A DNA stretch of 64,000 nucleotides from Orychophragmus violaceus (GCA_030180135.1 CM058232.1:94600630-94664629), one strand, 5' to 3'. Counted from the stretch's first letter, positions 11,653 to 25,100 are shown. Notes: a model not told the origin generated them from the letters alone. Translations and numbers: made by a program.

Positions 11653-14600
11653 AAATTTTGTCAAACTATGACAAATATAATCCACTTACAAAGGTCCATC
11701 ATACATCAATATTTTTGAACATTATTTAAGGCCAGTTGTTTAAAACAGATAAAACAAAATGTTGTCTAAAACTCATTCATAAATATACACAAAATATATG
11801 TTTACTATCTAAAATTTAAACACGCCAAATATTAGTTAGCTATAATATATGAATTCAAAAAAATGGATATTAACATAAATCAAATGTTTTATAAAACTCA
11901 TTCAAAAGTAAACGAAAAATAATTGTTTGATTCAACGGAATTTAAATATATCAATCAATGGTTAACTACCATACATCAATAATAAAACATTGATATTAAC
12001 ATAAGTTATATAAATCAAACAATTTTTATATTTTTTAAATCTTGATCTTCATTTCGTAGATTTAATATTATCCGTCGGATTTGTTGGGTTTATTAATCAT
12101 ACCATTTATTTATTTTTTAATTCATTTTGTCAACCTATTTACCATATATATTTATTTTTGTAGCCTATATATTAGGAAACAAAAATCTACAATTTTGGTG
12201 AATATTCTTTACAATCTTGATGAATATCGATTTTAATTAATTTAATTTATTTATTTCCTAAAATGCACAATATCTTTTTTAATATTTTATTAGTTCGAGT
12301 TTAAAAAAATATTTTATGGCATACACCAAGCTTTTGAGAGAAGTTTTTGAAATCTTCTATAAAGGGAGCTTTGGGTGGCCTATAAACACAATCGTTTCCA
12401 TTTTCCATATTTTCAAAAACTTTCTCTAGTTTTTTTTTTATCTCATTGGCCATGGAAGTTTTTTTCTGGATCATCAAAGGTTTGGTCAAATGATCCGTTG
12501 TCATTTATATTGCTTTCTTCTTCTTATTGATTTTGAAAGGATTTCTATGTTTTTGGTTTTTTAATTATGTTTTGTTATTTGGTTCCATAAAAAAAAAAAC
12601 TTGGTTATCACAAAATAAGGTCTAATGATGTGATGTGAACTAACAAATGTTTGATATTTTATATAAAAAGGAGCGTGAGATCTAAAAATTCAATTGAATG
12701 TTGTTGCCAAGACATTTTTAGTTCACATCATATGTCTCGTTTGTCCCAATAAACCTATAGTCCGAATAAGTGATGTTTCATTATTGGTGTTCAAACAACT
12801 TTGAACCATATATATTTATTTGCCTATAGTGATGTTTCATTATTGTTGCCTGATTTATCATTGCAAAGTGATATGGTTCGATCATCAAATGTGTATATCA
12901 TTATAGGCAAATAAATATATATGGTTTAAAGTTTGGTTATAAGCTTGGTTATTGTTGTTTCTTATAGTGATTTTTCGAACATCAAATGTGTATATCATTG
13001 GAAAGGTTAACATAGAAATCCTTGGTGTTCTAAGGTTGATGTTTTTATTACACAACTCCTCTAGTTAGATTTGGATATTTTCGTGTTCTTGATATAAAGT
13101 TACTAGTTCTGGTATTCAATAGAGATATATGAATAATTTTAGATTTGAATATAACTAGCACTAACAAATATAGAATTGAGTTTAAGTTTGGAGTTAATTT
13201 CGGTAAATATTATTATTCATTTAAAATTTCATAGCATTTATTATGTTTTCGAAAATATATCACAATATTTTTGAATATATTAATTATTTATATTGGTTAA
13301 AATATACTATAGGATATTATATTTTTCAATATACATCTAATAAAAAATATTATTATTCTGTTTGAAATATAAATCTACAATATATGTTATTTAAACACAA
13401 ATCGATAGAAAATATTATTTTTAACATGGAATATGCTAACTTAAATAACTATTTTCAAAACATGATATTATAACTTAAAATATATTATTATTTTTTAATA
13501 AATACAATACGGTGGATTTTCTTTCCTCCTTTCGTGCCGATCCACATAATATTACTCTGGTTTTTTTGTCAATAATACTACTCTATTCAATAAAGTGTTT
13601 TGGTGGAATAACAAGAACAAAAATCGTGTGATTCAATTAATCTTATAATAGAGTATTATCATTTTTATATTTTAATCCTTATGTAACAAGGCAGTGGAAA
13701 ATTTAAACCTTTGCATCTAGCGACATTATATTTGTCTATCTAAATAATTTATTTTAAAATTTATCATCATGAAAATATATACACATTTGGTGTATATCAT
13801 TGCAAATATTTAGTTATTCCTAATTGTCATTATAACAACCAATATTAACGCTTAATAACATGATAAAAATTAAGAAAATATATATTTTTTTTTAAACAAA
13901 ACATGTGGTCCATTCTAACTAACTACACATAACCATGAATTTGATTATTTTAGATTTTTAATACATACTTTCCCAACAACCTCTTAACTATAATATATTC
14001 TATCATAAACCTAACATGACTATCTTGAATATAAAAAAATCATCAAACTAATTCACACTCAGCGCAGATCAAGAAAATATCCACACTATATAATCTAAAA
14101 AGAATAATACGTAGATCCGAGAACTATACAAAAACTCTTTATCCTAAAAAACATAAATAATTAAAATAAATAGTAATATAAACAAATATAACGATCTCGA
14201 ATAAAATCGATAAAAAAAAATAGAAAAGAATCATCAAACTAATACTCCACGCTCAGCGCGTTTAATATTTATTTTTATTGGAAATAACAATTGGGAGTAA
14301 ACATAATTAATTATAAATGCTTTAAAACTAATAAAATAAAATCAAATGTTGTCTAAAGCTAATTAAATGCAACTTAGAAATAAAAAAACATCTCGTTTTA
14401 ACATCTAAAATATAAATAAAAAATTTAATTATTTAATTACCATATATTAATATAAAAAATTGTCTATTAACATAAAAAAAAAAATCAAACAATTCTTTAA
14501 TGTGATCTTTTTAAAAATCAACTCTGCTATCATGTATTATACTACGAATTGTGCTATTGCATTTCTTTAAAAAAAAATTTCATTAAAAATAGTTTTGGAT

Positions 14601-14740
14601 TGTTAAATTTAAAATATATGGGCAATACTAAATATCCTCTAGTTAATTAATTATTTTGTTCCAAAATATATTCATAATATTTTTAATATCTTGTATTTTA
14701 AATATAAATATATATATATATATATATAATGACATTAACT
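11653..14740. other. AT-rich intergenic DNA with one hairpin and a short orphan frame
   Basis: About 3 kb of AT-rich sequence. A minus-strand frame at 12301-12504 would encode a 67-residue Lys-rich peptide with no family I recognise. A long inverted repeat at 12804-12926 is listed separately. Two related segments near 14040 and 14230 share ATCATCAAACTAAT followed by a CTCAGCGC core. No element boundaries with TSDs were found. Confidence 0.45.
12804..12926. repeat. Long inverted repeat (25-bp perfect stem, 73-bp loop)
   Basis: Positions 12804-12828 are an exact reverse complement of 12902-12926, and the stem extends outward with few mismatches (AACTTTGAACC against GGTTTAAAGTT). Short direct repeats nearby (AGTGATGTTTCATTATTG at about 12770 and 12828, ATCAAATGTGTATATCATT at about 12886 and 12974) show that the area arose by local duplications. 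It could fold as a hairpin RNA if transcribed, or be the core of an old MITE. No TSD was identified. Confidence 0.7.
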
Positions 14741-14749
14741 TTCTAACTT

Positions 14750-15510
14750 CTCTAGATTTTTCTCCGCCTCATACAGTATCTCGTTTCGACCGTCGGCATT
14801 CTCAGCGCCGGCGGTCGGGTTACTTTTGTTCTTCTTTTCTCCTTTGTTTCTCTTGGAATCGGTCACAAATTCCTACTTCTTTCGTTTGTTTTTGTTTTCA
14901 GCTGATAAACTTCGGTTCCTTATGAACTGTGTTTTAGTTCCGACTTCCGTCGGCTTATCCTTTCGGCGTGTTGCCGGATTTTGTCTCCTTTAACCAATTG
15001 TTTCTCTTTCTCCTCCCGACATCCAGCTATGTGATTTTCTTTGTATGACTGCATCTTGATTCAATCCTCAGGATGGAGTAATTTCTTCATCGCCATGTCG
15101 GAAAAGCGAATTCCGACTGATCTGTTTGATCCCAGATGAAGCTTTCGCTTGAGAAGGAAAATCGAGATGAGGATCCGAAGCATTCCTGGCATAATCTTTA
15201 TCGGCAGAAACAATTTTTCATCAGCCTGCATTGGACGGTACTGGTGGAAGTTTTCCGGTGATTTTTGCTTGGAGTCCGGCGGTTATGCGGTGGCGACTTG
15301 CATACAACAACAACAACGTGTCAAGCATTTCGTCCTCTTGCGTGTCCAACCGTACATGTGGCCTTTTAATTACATCTACAATCAATACATTTGGGTCCTA
15401 GGTGGGGTTTTTCAATTTGATCAAAGTGTAAGCGAATATGAAAATGGGTTCTTTGTAATTATCACTACTTGACCCTGTGGACTTTTAGCAAAATCCAATG
15501 CCGACAAAAA
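14750..15510 (+). mobile_element. GC-richer retroposon-like unit of unknown family
   Basis: A sharply bounded block with much higher GC and C/T-rich stretches in AT-rich DNA. It starts after an (AT)n run near 14730 and ends at CCGACAAAAAAATATATAT near 15507-15527. The A-run at its right end suggests reverse transcription. Open frames at 14656-14925 and 15149-15472 have no domains I recognise. The flanking (AT)n tracts prevent a reliable TSD call. It could be a LINE 5' UTR fragment, a SINE-like unit or a processed transcript. Confidence 0.35.
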
Positions 15511-16171
15511 AATATATATATATATAAATATATTATACAATATTTTATTTTTAGAAATCTTAAAAAATATTAATTTTGAACTTATTATTAAATTTATTAT
15601 AAAATAATTTTAATAATATTTAATATAAATATTCTCTAATTTATTATTTCATTCATTGTATATTTTCATAATATCTTATTTTAATTGTAATATAAATATA
15701 TATTTTATATTATAGCAAAGTTTAAAAAAAATATTTTTAACTTCTTATTCGTATTTATTATTCAAATTTATTAAAAATAATCAAATTATGTTTTAATCAA
15801 TTAAATTTACATAAATTATTTATATTTAAACCATTATAAAACATAAACTGATTGAAAATAGATTAACCAATTTTAATTATATATATTATTATAAATCAAC
15901 TTTGATTATTGGAAGAGGGTTAAAAAGATGTATTAACTAATTTAAATTTATATATTTTACTTTGATAAAATATTATAATTATTAATTATTTATATTAATG
16001 CTATATATGATGAGTTTGATTACGGTTGTTTTTTTACGAAGACAGTTTTAAATGATTGTTTTATCAAATTTTCAGAAAAATACTTAGACTACTATAATAT
16101 ATGTTGAAAAATATATTAATTTGTTTTGATCATAAAAATATTCAAAAACGTAAGTTAAAAATGAATTAACC
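15511..16171. other. AT-rich spacer with no recognised content
   Basis: Strongly AT-rich DNA with a short (AT)n tract at its left edge. No gene or repeat boundaries seen. Confidence 0.5.
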
Positions 16172-16181
16172 AATTTTAATT

Positions 16182-17432
16182 GGAAAAATGTCAAACAAAT
16201 CATGAATTATACAAAACTGTCCTAAAAATACCCCAACTATAAAGCTTGGCAAAATAAACCCAAACTATAAGTTGACTTCCAAAAAAACGCTGAACTTACA
16301 GTTTTGTATAATTCATTATTTGTTTGATTGGTCAAAAATAAATGCAAAACGACGTTGTATATGTTTGACGAGAAAATAAAATCCAGCATTCAGTTGGGAT
16401 TGAACTGTGATCTCGTATGTAATGCATATAGGTGAGAAACCATTGTGCTATTGTATTTCGTTGCAATTCTATACAAGCATATTTGTAATACATTATATAC
16501 GTCTTTATTGCCATTAAATCCCAAATCGATTTGTAACTTAGAACCCTAACAACCAAAATCGATTTCAGCCTCAATTATATCCGTCCTTATTTTAGTCTCA
16601 GTTAAATATCTCGATTATTTTTTCACAGAATCGTCTGCTCAAACTGATTGGATTTTCCTCTAATTCATTCGCCCATACAATTATCTACAAAATTTGAACT
16701 TCAAGACTCAGTATTGATCTAACGGTAACACAAAACTCAAGCTCAAGAAGTTCTCACTAAAACTTTACTCTTGCTCTAAAAGTTTTAAAGAGAGGTTAAG
16801 TTGTATAAGACTTGAACCAAGAAGAATTAGCTCTGATTTGCACTGTCGGAACCAGTTTCTTGATATCAGTGTCTCACCTTGTCATCCACATCCACGAAAC
16901 TTCGAACATAAAACACTTCATATCCTAGACTATTAATGTACCTGCATAATTCCCAATCAAATCAAAACATAACAGAAAAAAACCAAAAATCAAAACTTTC
17001 CATAAACCCAGAAAGTTTTAAGCTTCTTTCCATAAATTCGATTTGGGATGTAATGGTAATAAAGACATATATAATTTATTAAAATATGTATGTATATAAT
17101 TGCAATGAAATAACAATAACACAATGGTTTCCCACATATATGCATTACAACAATACCACGGTTCGATCCCACCTGAATGTTGAATTTTATTTTCTCGTCA
17201 AACAGATACGTCATTTTGGCTTGATTTTGGTTTAGTAAAATTATTCTGAATTAACGTCATCTAATTATTTTGTTAATTGATTTTAGCAGAGTTTTAAATC
17301 AGTAATTTCAACTGTAAGTTCAACATTTTTTGGGAAGTCAACTTATAGTTTGAGTTTGTTTTGGCAAGCTTTGTAGTTGGAGTATTTAATAGCCAGTTTT
17401 GTATAGTTCAGGATTTGTTTGACATTTTTTCT
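16182..17432. mobile_element. Non-autonomous Mutator-like element with long TIRs
   Basis: The two ends are inverted copies of each other for roughly 300 bp. GGAAAAATGTCAAACAAATC at the left matches AGAAAAAATGTCAAACAAAT read inward from the right, and similarity continues through ACTATAAGTTGACTTCC and GTTTGACGAGAAAATAAAAT. The sequence AATTTTAATT flanks both sides (16172-16181 and 17433-17442), in line with the 9-10-bp duplication of Mutator elements. No transposase frame is present. Each arm contains a tRNA B-box-like string (GGTTCGATCCCACC on the plus strand of the right arm, near 17159). The element ends about 120 bp before the large MULE at 17556. Confidence 0.85.
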
Positions 17433-18136
17433 AATTTTAATTATATAAATATTAAAATAAACTTAAACTAATTCAAAAATGTTCAATGAACGTTTCAATT
17501 ACATTTTGATTTATAAAATAGATTTAGACCATTATAAGACGGGTTGAAAAATAAAGGGACGTTTGCAAAAATGCCCTCGAAATTGAAGTCAACCCTGTTT
17601 ATACCCTCGGCCTTCTCCTTCCTCTTCATCGCTAATATATCCCCTTATTAATCTGGATATTCACAGGAATGCCATCGTCAGACTTCATTTGAAGTCTGAT
17701 ATTTGAAATCAAAAGACAAAAAGACCCAAATTTGTTTTGGATATTCACGAAAATGCCATCGCCATGAATGCTCAACAACCACGACACCCACCATCGCCGA
17801 CGAGTTAATGTGTAATCCAGCTCGTTTTTTCACCATTAAAGCTCAATTAAAGCTCAAGAATCTGAGCTCGGACGTTCTCCTCACCGATTTCTCTTTTCCC
17901 CTTTGATTTTGTGGGATTTTTCGATATTTTTCGATTCAAAAGTAGCGAAATCGTTTATCATCTAATAAAAACAGCAAAACACGTCTCGGATTTGGGGCTT
18001 TCGGTGATTTTAGACGTTCTTGGAAATCGACGCGGCTAAAAACAAACGGAAATCGGAGATTGGTAAGAAAATTTTCATATCGTCGATTTTCAGATCCGGT
18101 TTTGTAGTCTGCATCTTTTCGTAAGCCTCAATATGG

Positions 18137-18900
18137 TCAACAAGAGGGTAGTTTTGCAATTGACTTTCAATTGCCAGACCTCCATAGAAGTCTGTTAAAT
18201 TCCTTTGAAAACAAAAAAATACATCGTTAAAAAGTCCAAATAAGAAGAGGGTAGTTTTGCAATTGATTCAAATTTGTTTTTTTTGTCAGACTTCTGATGT
18301 AGTCTGGCAAGAAATTGACCGATTCTTGACTTTTTGTCAGACGGAATCCGTTGTCTGAAAATAATGGGGGGTAGAAACTGCAATTGACCCAAATTTTCAA
18401 ACGTTGACCAAAATAAGCGAAAAAATTGTCAGACATGTAAATCTGTCTGAAAATAAGAAAAATAATCTCAGACGGCTATAGACATCTGAATTTCCAAAAC
18501 TTTGCCAGACGGCAAAAGACATCTGAACAATTGAATTTTGGTCAACGCTCGAGAATGCGATGTTTTTCATCAGACTTCATTCGCTGTCTGGAAAAATTGT
18601 CAGACAGCATAAGAAGTTTGATGAGATATCAGACTTCCGAAGATGTCTGACATTTCAAAATCAATTGCAAAACTACCCTCTACTTTTTCTTCAGACTTCG
18701 GAAGAAGTCTGATTACTTTCAGACTTCTGCGAGAAGTCTGACATTTCAAAATCAATTGCAAAACTACCCTTTTCAGACTTCTTGAGCTGTCTGACAAAAA
18801 ATTTAAAAACTTCCAAAGCAGACAGCCTGCGCTGTCTGAATTGTTTCAGACTGCATCCGCTGTCTGGCATTTCAAAATCAATTGCAAAAATACCCTCTTT
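18137..18900. repeat. TIR-like subterminal repeats AATTGCAAAACTACCCTC in both orientations
   Basis: The string TTGCAAAACTACCCTC or its complement GAGGGTAGTTTTGCAATTGA appears near 18145 and 18247 (inverted) and near 18663, 18754 and 18878 (direct), usually preceded by TTTCAAAATCAA and placed between CAGAC...GTCTG palindromes. It resembles the element's own terminus (TTTGCAAAAATGCCCTC). This is as expected if terminal sequence was copied inward and alternates with the palindromes as a compound array upstream of the transposase gene. Confidence 0.7.
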
Positions 18901-19217
18901 TTCAGACTACCATAGACGTCTGGTTATATAGAAAGCAGACTTCTATAGACGTCTGAAATATGTCAAACTTTTAAAATGCATTTTTATTGTATAATTGTGA
19001 TTAATTTCGTTGACATTAATTTTTTTTAAATGTGTGTTAGTGTTATATGTTCCTTCTGCGTGAGTTTTACATTCTTATATATGGTAATTATTTCTAAATA
19101 AAATTTTGAATAATATTGGCAATGTAGCTAATAGCATCCCCATTAGACTTCACAAAGAAGTTTGGCTTTTCCCAAAAGATCTCTAATGTTGTTTATACGT
19201 GTTTGTTTATACAGATA

Positions 19218-21763
19218 ATGGTTCAGTTACCTGTTAATTTTGGTGAATGGGTTGTGAGAGACCAGATTTGGCATTTGTGGTTGATAAGCTCAAAGGAGGG
19301 CGGTTTATCACTCTGCGTGATGGTTCTACACATCAAGAACTAGTTGAGATGGTACAAGATTATATGCTGGACAAGAAAACCGACCTGGTGGAGTTATCAT
19401 ATCCATTGCCGGAAGCACTCTTGAAACAAATGGATCCGGATAGCCCTCCGGTTTATGTCACAAATGATAGGCAAGTAAGGAGCATGGTTGAGTTAGCTAA
19501 TACGCATTTAATCCGTCTATGTGTCTCGAGCCGATCCTGTATGGATGATGAAGATGCTGTGAATCATGATGACAAATATGAATCTGAAGATGTAGACGAA
19601 GATGACAAAGAAGAAGACTGGAATGCGGAATATGTGGACTCAGTCTCGGAGGATTCTGTTTGTGGTGGTGGTGGTAATGATGGTGTTGGTAACTTGGATG
19701 TGCCTGAGAATGTTTTCATGGAACACGCTGAGGCTTACCATGACGATGCTGATTATACCCTATATGGGAAAGTTAAACATGAAGATGTAGATGTGGAAGA
19801 AGATGAAGATTATAAGAAATATGAGTTGGAGAGTATGAATAATCAGAGTGTTCGCAAAAGGGACTTATCTGAGGGTATCATTCTCAATAAGTGTTTTGAT
19901 AGCAAGAAATACCTAATATCAGAGCTACGTTTGACGGCGATAATGAAGAAATTCGCATTTAGGATAGAGAAGTCTGACAAGACACGTTTTGTGGCTAAAT
20001 GTCGTGTGGAAGGATGCAAGTGGATGCTTCGAGCATGTGTGAAGAGCGAACCAAACAAGTACTGGGTGATGATCTATTCAGAAACACATTCATGCTCGAT
20101 GGCGGACCGGATGTCTACGCGCAAACGTTTTACTCCAGTTTATATTGGTTGGTTGTTTACTGAAACTTTTGGTATGATTGAGGGGATAACACCAAAGCAT
20201 GTCAAAGTATCAATGAAGAAGCAGTTTGGGATTAGGATGAGCTACACAACCGCATACAGAGCATTGTTACATGCTCAAAGGATTGTGAGAGGAACAGCGG
20301 AAGATGGGTACGCGAGACTGCCTTTTTTTTGCATGGAATCAGGCAAACCAACCCGGGAACAGTAACTGGGCTTGAGCTAGATGAGAAGAATAGATTTAAG
20401 TATTTATTTATAGCATTTGGAGCTTCCATACATGGGTTTACGTACCTTAGAAGAGTCATTGTGGTGGATGGTACTCATCTTAATGGAAAGTATGGCGGTG
20501 TTATGCTAGTGGCGGCCGCACAAGACGGAAATTTTCAAATATTTCCGTTGGCTTTTGGAATTGTAGACTCTGAGAACGATGACTCGTGGAAATGGTTTTT
20601 CACCAAACTGAAAGAATGCATTTCAGACCAATATCCTTTGGTCATAGTCTCGGATAGATGTGAGTCGATCAAGAATGCGTGTGAAGCAGTTTTCCCTTGG
20701 GCACAGCGAGGGATATGCTATTACCATCTACAAAATAATATTGTTACCAAGTTCAGGGGAAAACATCTTCTGTACTTGGTGAAAAACGCGGCTTACGCTT
20801 ATACAATTTACGATTTCGACCGAAACATGGCTTCCTTACGAGCGGCAAATCCTGAACTTGCTGATTACTTGGAAGAGGCGGATGTGAGTCTATGGTCACG
20901 CGTGCATTTCAACGGAGACAGGTACTTAGCGGTCTGACAATAGTTATCAGACTTCTAATGATGTCTGATACAATTATGAGACCTCTCTTGCTGTCTGATT
21001 ATTTTTCCAGACGACTGGAGAAGTCTGAAAGCATAATGTTTTTATGATACTTTCTAATTCTTACTTGGGTTAACCTCTTTCAAATTGGTGGATACAGGTA
21101 CAACATAAAGACGAGCAACATTGCTGAGTCTATAAACTCCGCAGTTAAGAAGGCAAAAGGATATCCCATATCTTTCCTTTTAGAGTTTATACAAGAGAAA
21201 CTAGGGATGTGGTTTTGTAAAAGGCGGCTAGATGCAATGAGTCTCTCAACAACATTTAGCCGAGGAGTTGAATATTTGCTGGCTATTCGTGAATATTATG
21301 CAGATATGTGACTGCAGAACGCGTAGATACGTATAAGTTCGTTGTTAAGGGAGGACATAGGGATTGTGTTGTTGATTTCGAACATCAGAAGTGTGAATGT
21401 GGTGTTTGGGATTACGAAAAGATACCTTGCTCACATGCCATATGCGCTGCACCGGAACTTGAGCTACACATTTCTACCCTTGTATGTCCATCTTACAGAA
21501 CGGACTACTTGTACGCTGCATACTCGCGCAACATCTTACCAAAGAATGTTACCGGAAAGGCAAATCATGACACCGTGCGTGTCTATCCGCCGGAAGAGAG
21601 GCGGAAGCCTGGAAGACAAAAGAAGTCGAGGTGGCAATCTATGCTAGAAATCGCCAAGAAGAAGAGCACTAAACCGCGGAAACTACACAAGCAATATTGT
21701 TGTTCGAACTGCAAACAACCAGGCCACAAACAACCTAAATGTCCACAACCTCAGGCTGATTAG
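19218..21763 (+). pseudogene. mudrA-type MULE transposase, frame-broken
   Basis: This gene would cut and paste the element at its ends in the nucleus. The ATG at 19218 (MVQLPVNFGEWVVRD) lies 3 bp after a splice acceptor-like AG. Domains in order: an N-terminal VVDKLKGGRF segment, an acidic stretch, a MuDR-type zinc-binding DNA domain (CRVEGCKW to THSC, about 20010-20095), the MULE DDE core with VVDGTHLNGKYGG (about 20460), VSDRCES (20650) and GICYYH, a GT-AG intron at 20922-21097, a SWIM finger (CECG to CSHAIC, about 21388-21446) and a CCHC knuckle (CSNCKQPGHKQPKC) near the stop at 21761-21763. Three apparent 1-base losses break the frame: near 19274 (T run), in the 8-T run near 20326-20333, and near 21306. 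Restoring each would give a full-length, about 790-residue product, so the copy is recent, or the breaks are homopolymer errors. Confidence 0.88.
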
Positions 21764-22100
21764 AAATGGTTGAAATCTTATATGTTTTAGGGATTTCTGA
21801 AGTCTGATTTGTGTTCGTGTTCAGTGAAGTCTGATAAGTTTTAGGGTTTACAGAAGTCTGATATTTTTGTAGGGTTCACTGAAGTCTGACGTAGTGATGT
21901 ATTCCAGAACTCTAATATTTAAACTTGTCTCAATTGTTTGGGTTCTGTTTCAACAAGCGTAGTAATAAACATAACTTGAATTAGTGCTTAAGTTTGTTAC
22001 ATAACTAAAAAACAAGCACAAAAGTAGGCCAAAAGATTGATGTGTTTTTTACAACCACCATAGATATGTATTGTTTAGGAATGCAAAAGATAAAGGCGGT
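21764..22100. other. Convergent intergenic spacer with degenerate GAAGTCTG half-sites
   Basis: The 337 bp between the transposase stop and the Ulp1-gene stop hold several single half-sites (GAAGTCTGA near 21798, 21823, 21850 and 21881) about 25-30 bp apart instead of full palindromes. The two genes converge, so this must contain both 3' UTRs. Confidence 0.6.
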
Positions 22101-25100
22101 CTATTTATCACCGTAGGTGTCAAGCAAAGCATACTCGGAACGTTGCTCTTCACCTGTTCGCTTGAGTTCAAACAATATGTCAAAAGCTAGCCTGTCCCTG
22201 ATTGACTTGATGTTCTTATCACAAAGATACTTTGGAAACTCCATTCCAAGTGAATGGAACTCGATGAACTTCAAGCAGAACACTCCACAGTCACCTGTTT
22301 GTTTGTTTTGAGGAAGATCGTCGCTCCAAACAATCGAGTGGGTGTAACGATCGACTGGGTAAGGCCATCCATCAGCATCAGGTATTTTCAAGATGTGCAT
22401 CGCATAAGGAAACATCTCGCAGATTGGTGCCACTGCCGCTCCGACCAACTCATCAGTCCTATCATTAATGATGCTGTCCCATACTGTTACGTGCCTATCC
22501 GGGATAGAAATCATAATTGCTACCCAATGATTTCTGCCAGTGTGCAGTGCGGTGTAAATATAATCAATATCCACCGCCCAAGCCTTCAGTGATTTGCAGA
22601 ATAGTGGTAGGTCACCAGTGAAGTAATCAAAACAACCAGCAGGAAGCATTCTAGTTGCGGCTGGTGCATTCCCTCCAGCACCACTACTAATAAAAGTTGG
22701 ATAGTGTTGACGCCACAAGGCTTGAAGGAGTGTGTCAATGAAACACAGCCTCTCGCTCCTGAACCATTCCGGATGGCTGTGTTGGCGAAGCCTCAACAGA
22801 TCAATACCCGCATCAATTTGCTGCATTAAGCCAAGCATGTGTTAATATTAAAAAAAAAAAAAAAAAAAAAAAACACAACCAGACAGCTATGGAAGTCTGG
22901 ATATACAATCAGACTTCTATGGAAGTCTGGATATACTATCAGACTTCTTTGGAAGTCTGAGTATAAAACCAGACTTCTTTGGAAGTATGAATAAACAACC
23001 AGACTTCTTTGGAAGTCTGAATATACATCCATATTGGAATGGAGTTCTTAATTCATAACCATTGGAGTAATACTGACCGTGTCATGCAGCCATTCCTTTG
23101 GAGTGCGAAGATCGTAATACCATTGTAGTGATGTGTTCAGTTCCCTAGTTGGATAACCCCTACAAAAGAACAATACACTTGTTAGACATCGAGTTAGGTG
23201 TACATACTTACAATCTAAGCAGAGTATCAACACATACGGCTGTCTTTTGTTGTAATCATTAAGTGCCTTCACTTGCATCCTGGTGATAGCAGCACAAGGG
23301 TCATATCTCGGTGGAACCTGTGCTTGGACAACAGGTTTAGCTGGAGTCTTCACCTTCTCCTTTTGTTTAACCTGGGTTGCCTTTGCTTGCATGTAAACTT
23401 CAGCTGCCGCCTGCTTAGTGTCCTGTTTAAACTGCCGCGTAGAATCGAAGTTTATGCCCGTAGCCGACCGTGCAACGACCATGACACTCGGATCTGTGCC
23501 ATCGGGTATACTCTGCATAGACAATTTGACAACCCATGTTAAACATAATGTTGGAACTAAAATTCACACAAGAACCAGACTTCACTAGACGTCTGGTAAC
23601 TAGAATACATAACATGTCAGACATCCATAGACGTCTGACATGTGCTAAATGCCATCGAAAAATCATAGCAAGCCAATGCAACATAAGTCTAATGCCATGA
23701 ATCCATGTTCAAAGCAAATACAAGAACCAATGGGGAAAAAACAAATACTATTATGCTTCAGCCTTTACAATGTTCATAAAGCAATAGAAGGCTACTTCCC
23801 CTCAAGTGATTTCTTCATAAGCCTGCTACTTCTCTTAGGCCCAACGTTCTTTTCCTTATTTGTATCCAGAGATTGAGGGTTTTGGAGACTAACCCCATCA
23901 TCAGTCGCAATCGGTATGATTTCCTTAGAGGGATTGGCGGATTTATCTGCTGCTACTTTAGGCCTCGCTTTCCCTGCATGTTCAGGTTCGGATACCTTCA
24001 GTACAACTTTCTTCAGGTTCCTCTTAGGCCTTTCATTTTTCTTTCTTCCTCCCTCTTCATCAACCGCAGCAGCTTTTACCCCTTCTTGAACCTGAAGATC
24101 TTCAGCTGGATCTTCTTCATCCTCACCAACTCCAGCCTTCTTCATCTCATCGGCGGCAGCAGCAGCAGCAGCAGCAGTTTTTGCTTATGCGTTCTTTACT
24201 CTTCCTTTCCCTCCAGTACCAGCTTTCTTCTTCTCCTTTTCCTTCACTTCAGAAGAATCTTTCTTCTGGTCTTTCTCCTTCTGCTCAACTCCAACACTCT
24301 CTTTCTTTAAACTCTGGGCGATCTTGGCAAGATCATCAATTCTGATACCCATCAGACGCAAACCATCGTTGAAAACATCTACCAATACATCAATCCGAGT
24401 TTCAAGTGATTTTTGCAAACCCTCAATCATTTGAACAACATCCCCATTTGTAGGACCAGCCTTCCCTACTCTAAGTTTCTTGCTAACTACCTCAGCCTCT
24501 TCTTCCTCATCTTCATCATCAGAAACAACCTGCAACAACTTCCTCTTGACTCCCACAACCTTACGCTTTTTCTCACCAGTCTGATCAGCATCTTTCTCAG
24601 ACTTAATCTCAAGCTTAACAGGACCTCCAGCTCTGGTCTTGAACACACCTTCGCTCTTCCAGTGTTTTGAACCCCACCTCCAATGCACAGTCCCTAGCTG
24701 TCCGAACATTGCCTTCACAATGTTCTCAACTTTGCCGTCCTCCTCATCAGGGTTGTCCCATACGGGAAACATGTCATCGTATTCCTTGATTACGAAGCTG
24801 TTGACGCGGGTCTGCAAATTACAAGTCACATAGAAAAACAAATATAAGCATTTGTAATATCAACCAGTCAGACATCATACGAGACTGGGTCATATGAAGT
24901 ATGACATTATGTGTGTCAGACTTCATACGAAGTCTGACTTTTATGTCAGACTTCATACAAAGTCTGACATTATGTGTCAGACTTCATATGAAGTCTGACA
25001 TAAAAGTCAGAGTTCATAAGTACAAGAAATACCTGTTTGCGTAAGGCTTCGTCGGCTTTCTTTCGACTCCGTGATCCCTGGTACGCCAGTAATGGTAGGT

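Noticed and set aside
12301..12504. Minus-strand 67-residue frame as a functional peptide gene
   Set aside because: No promoter, domain or splice context; kept only as a mention in the spacer entry.
14040..14265. Two CTCAGCGC-containing segments as Helitron 3' ends
   Set aside because: The putative terminal tetranucleotide is TTAG or is displaced, the stem is poor, and no TC 5' end was found at a fitting distance.
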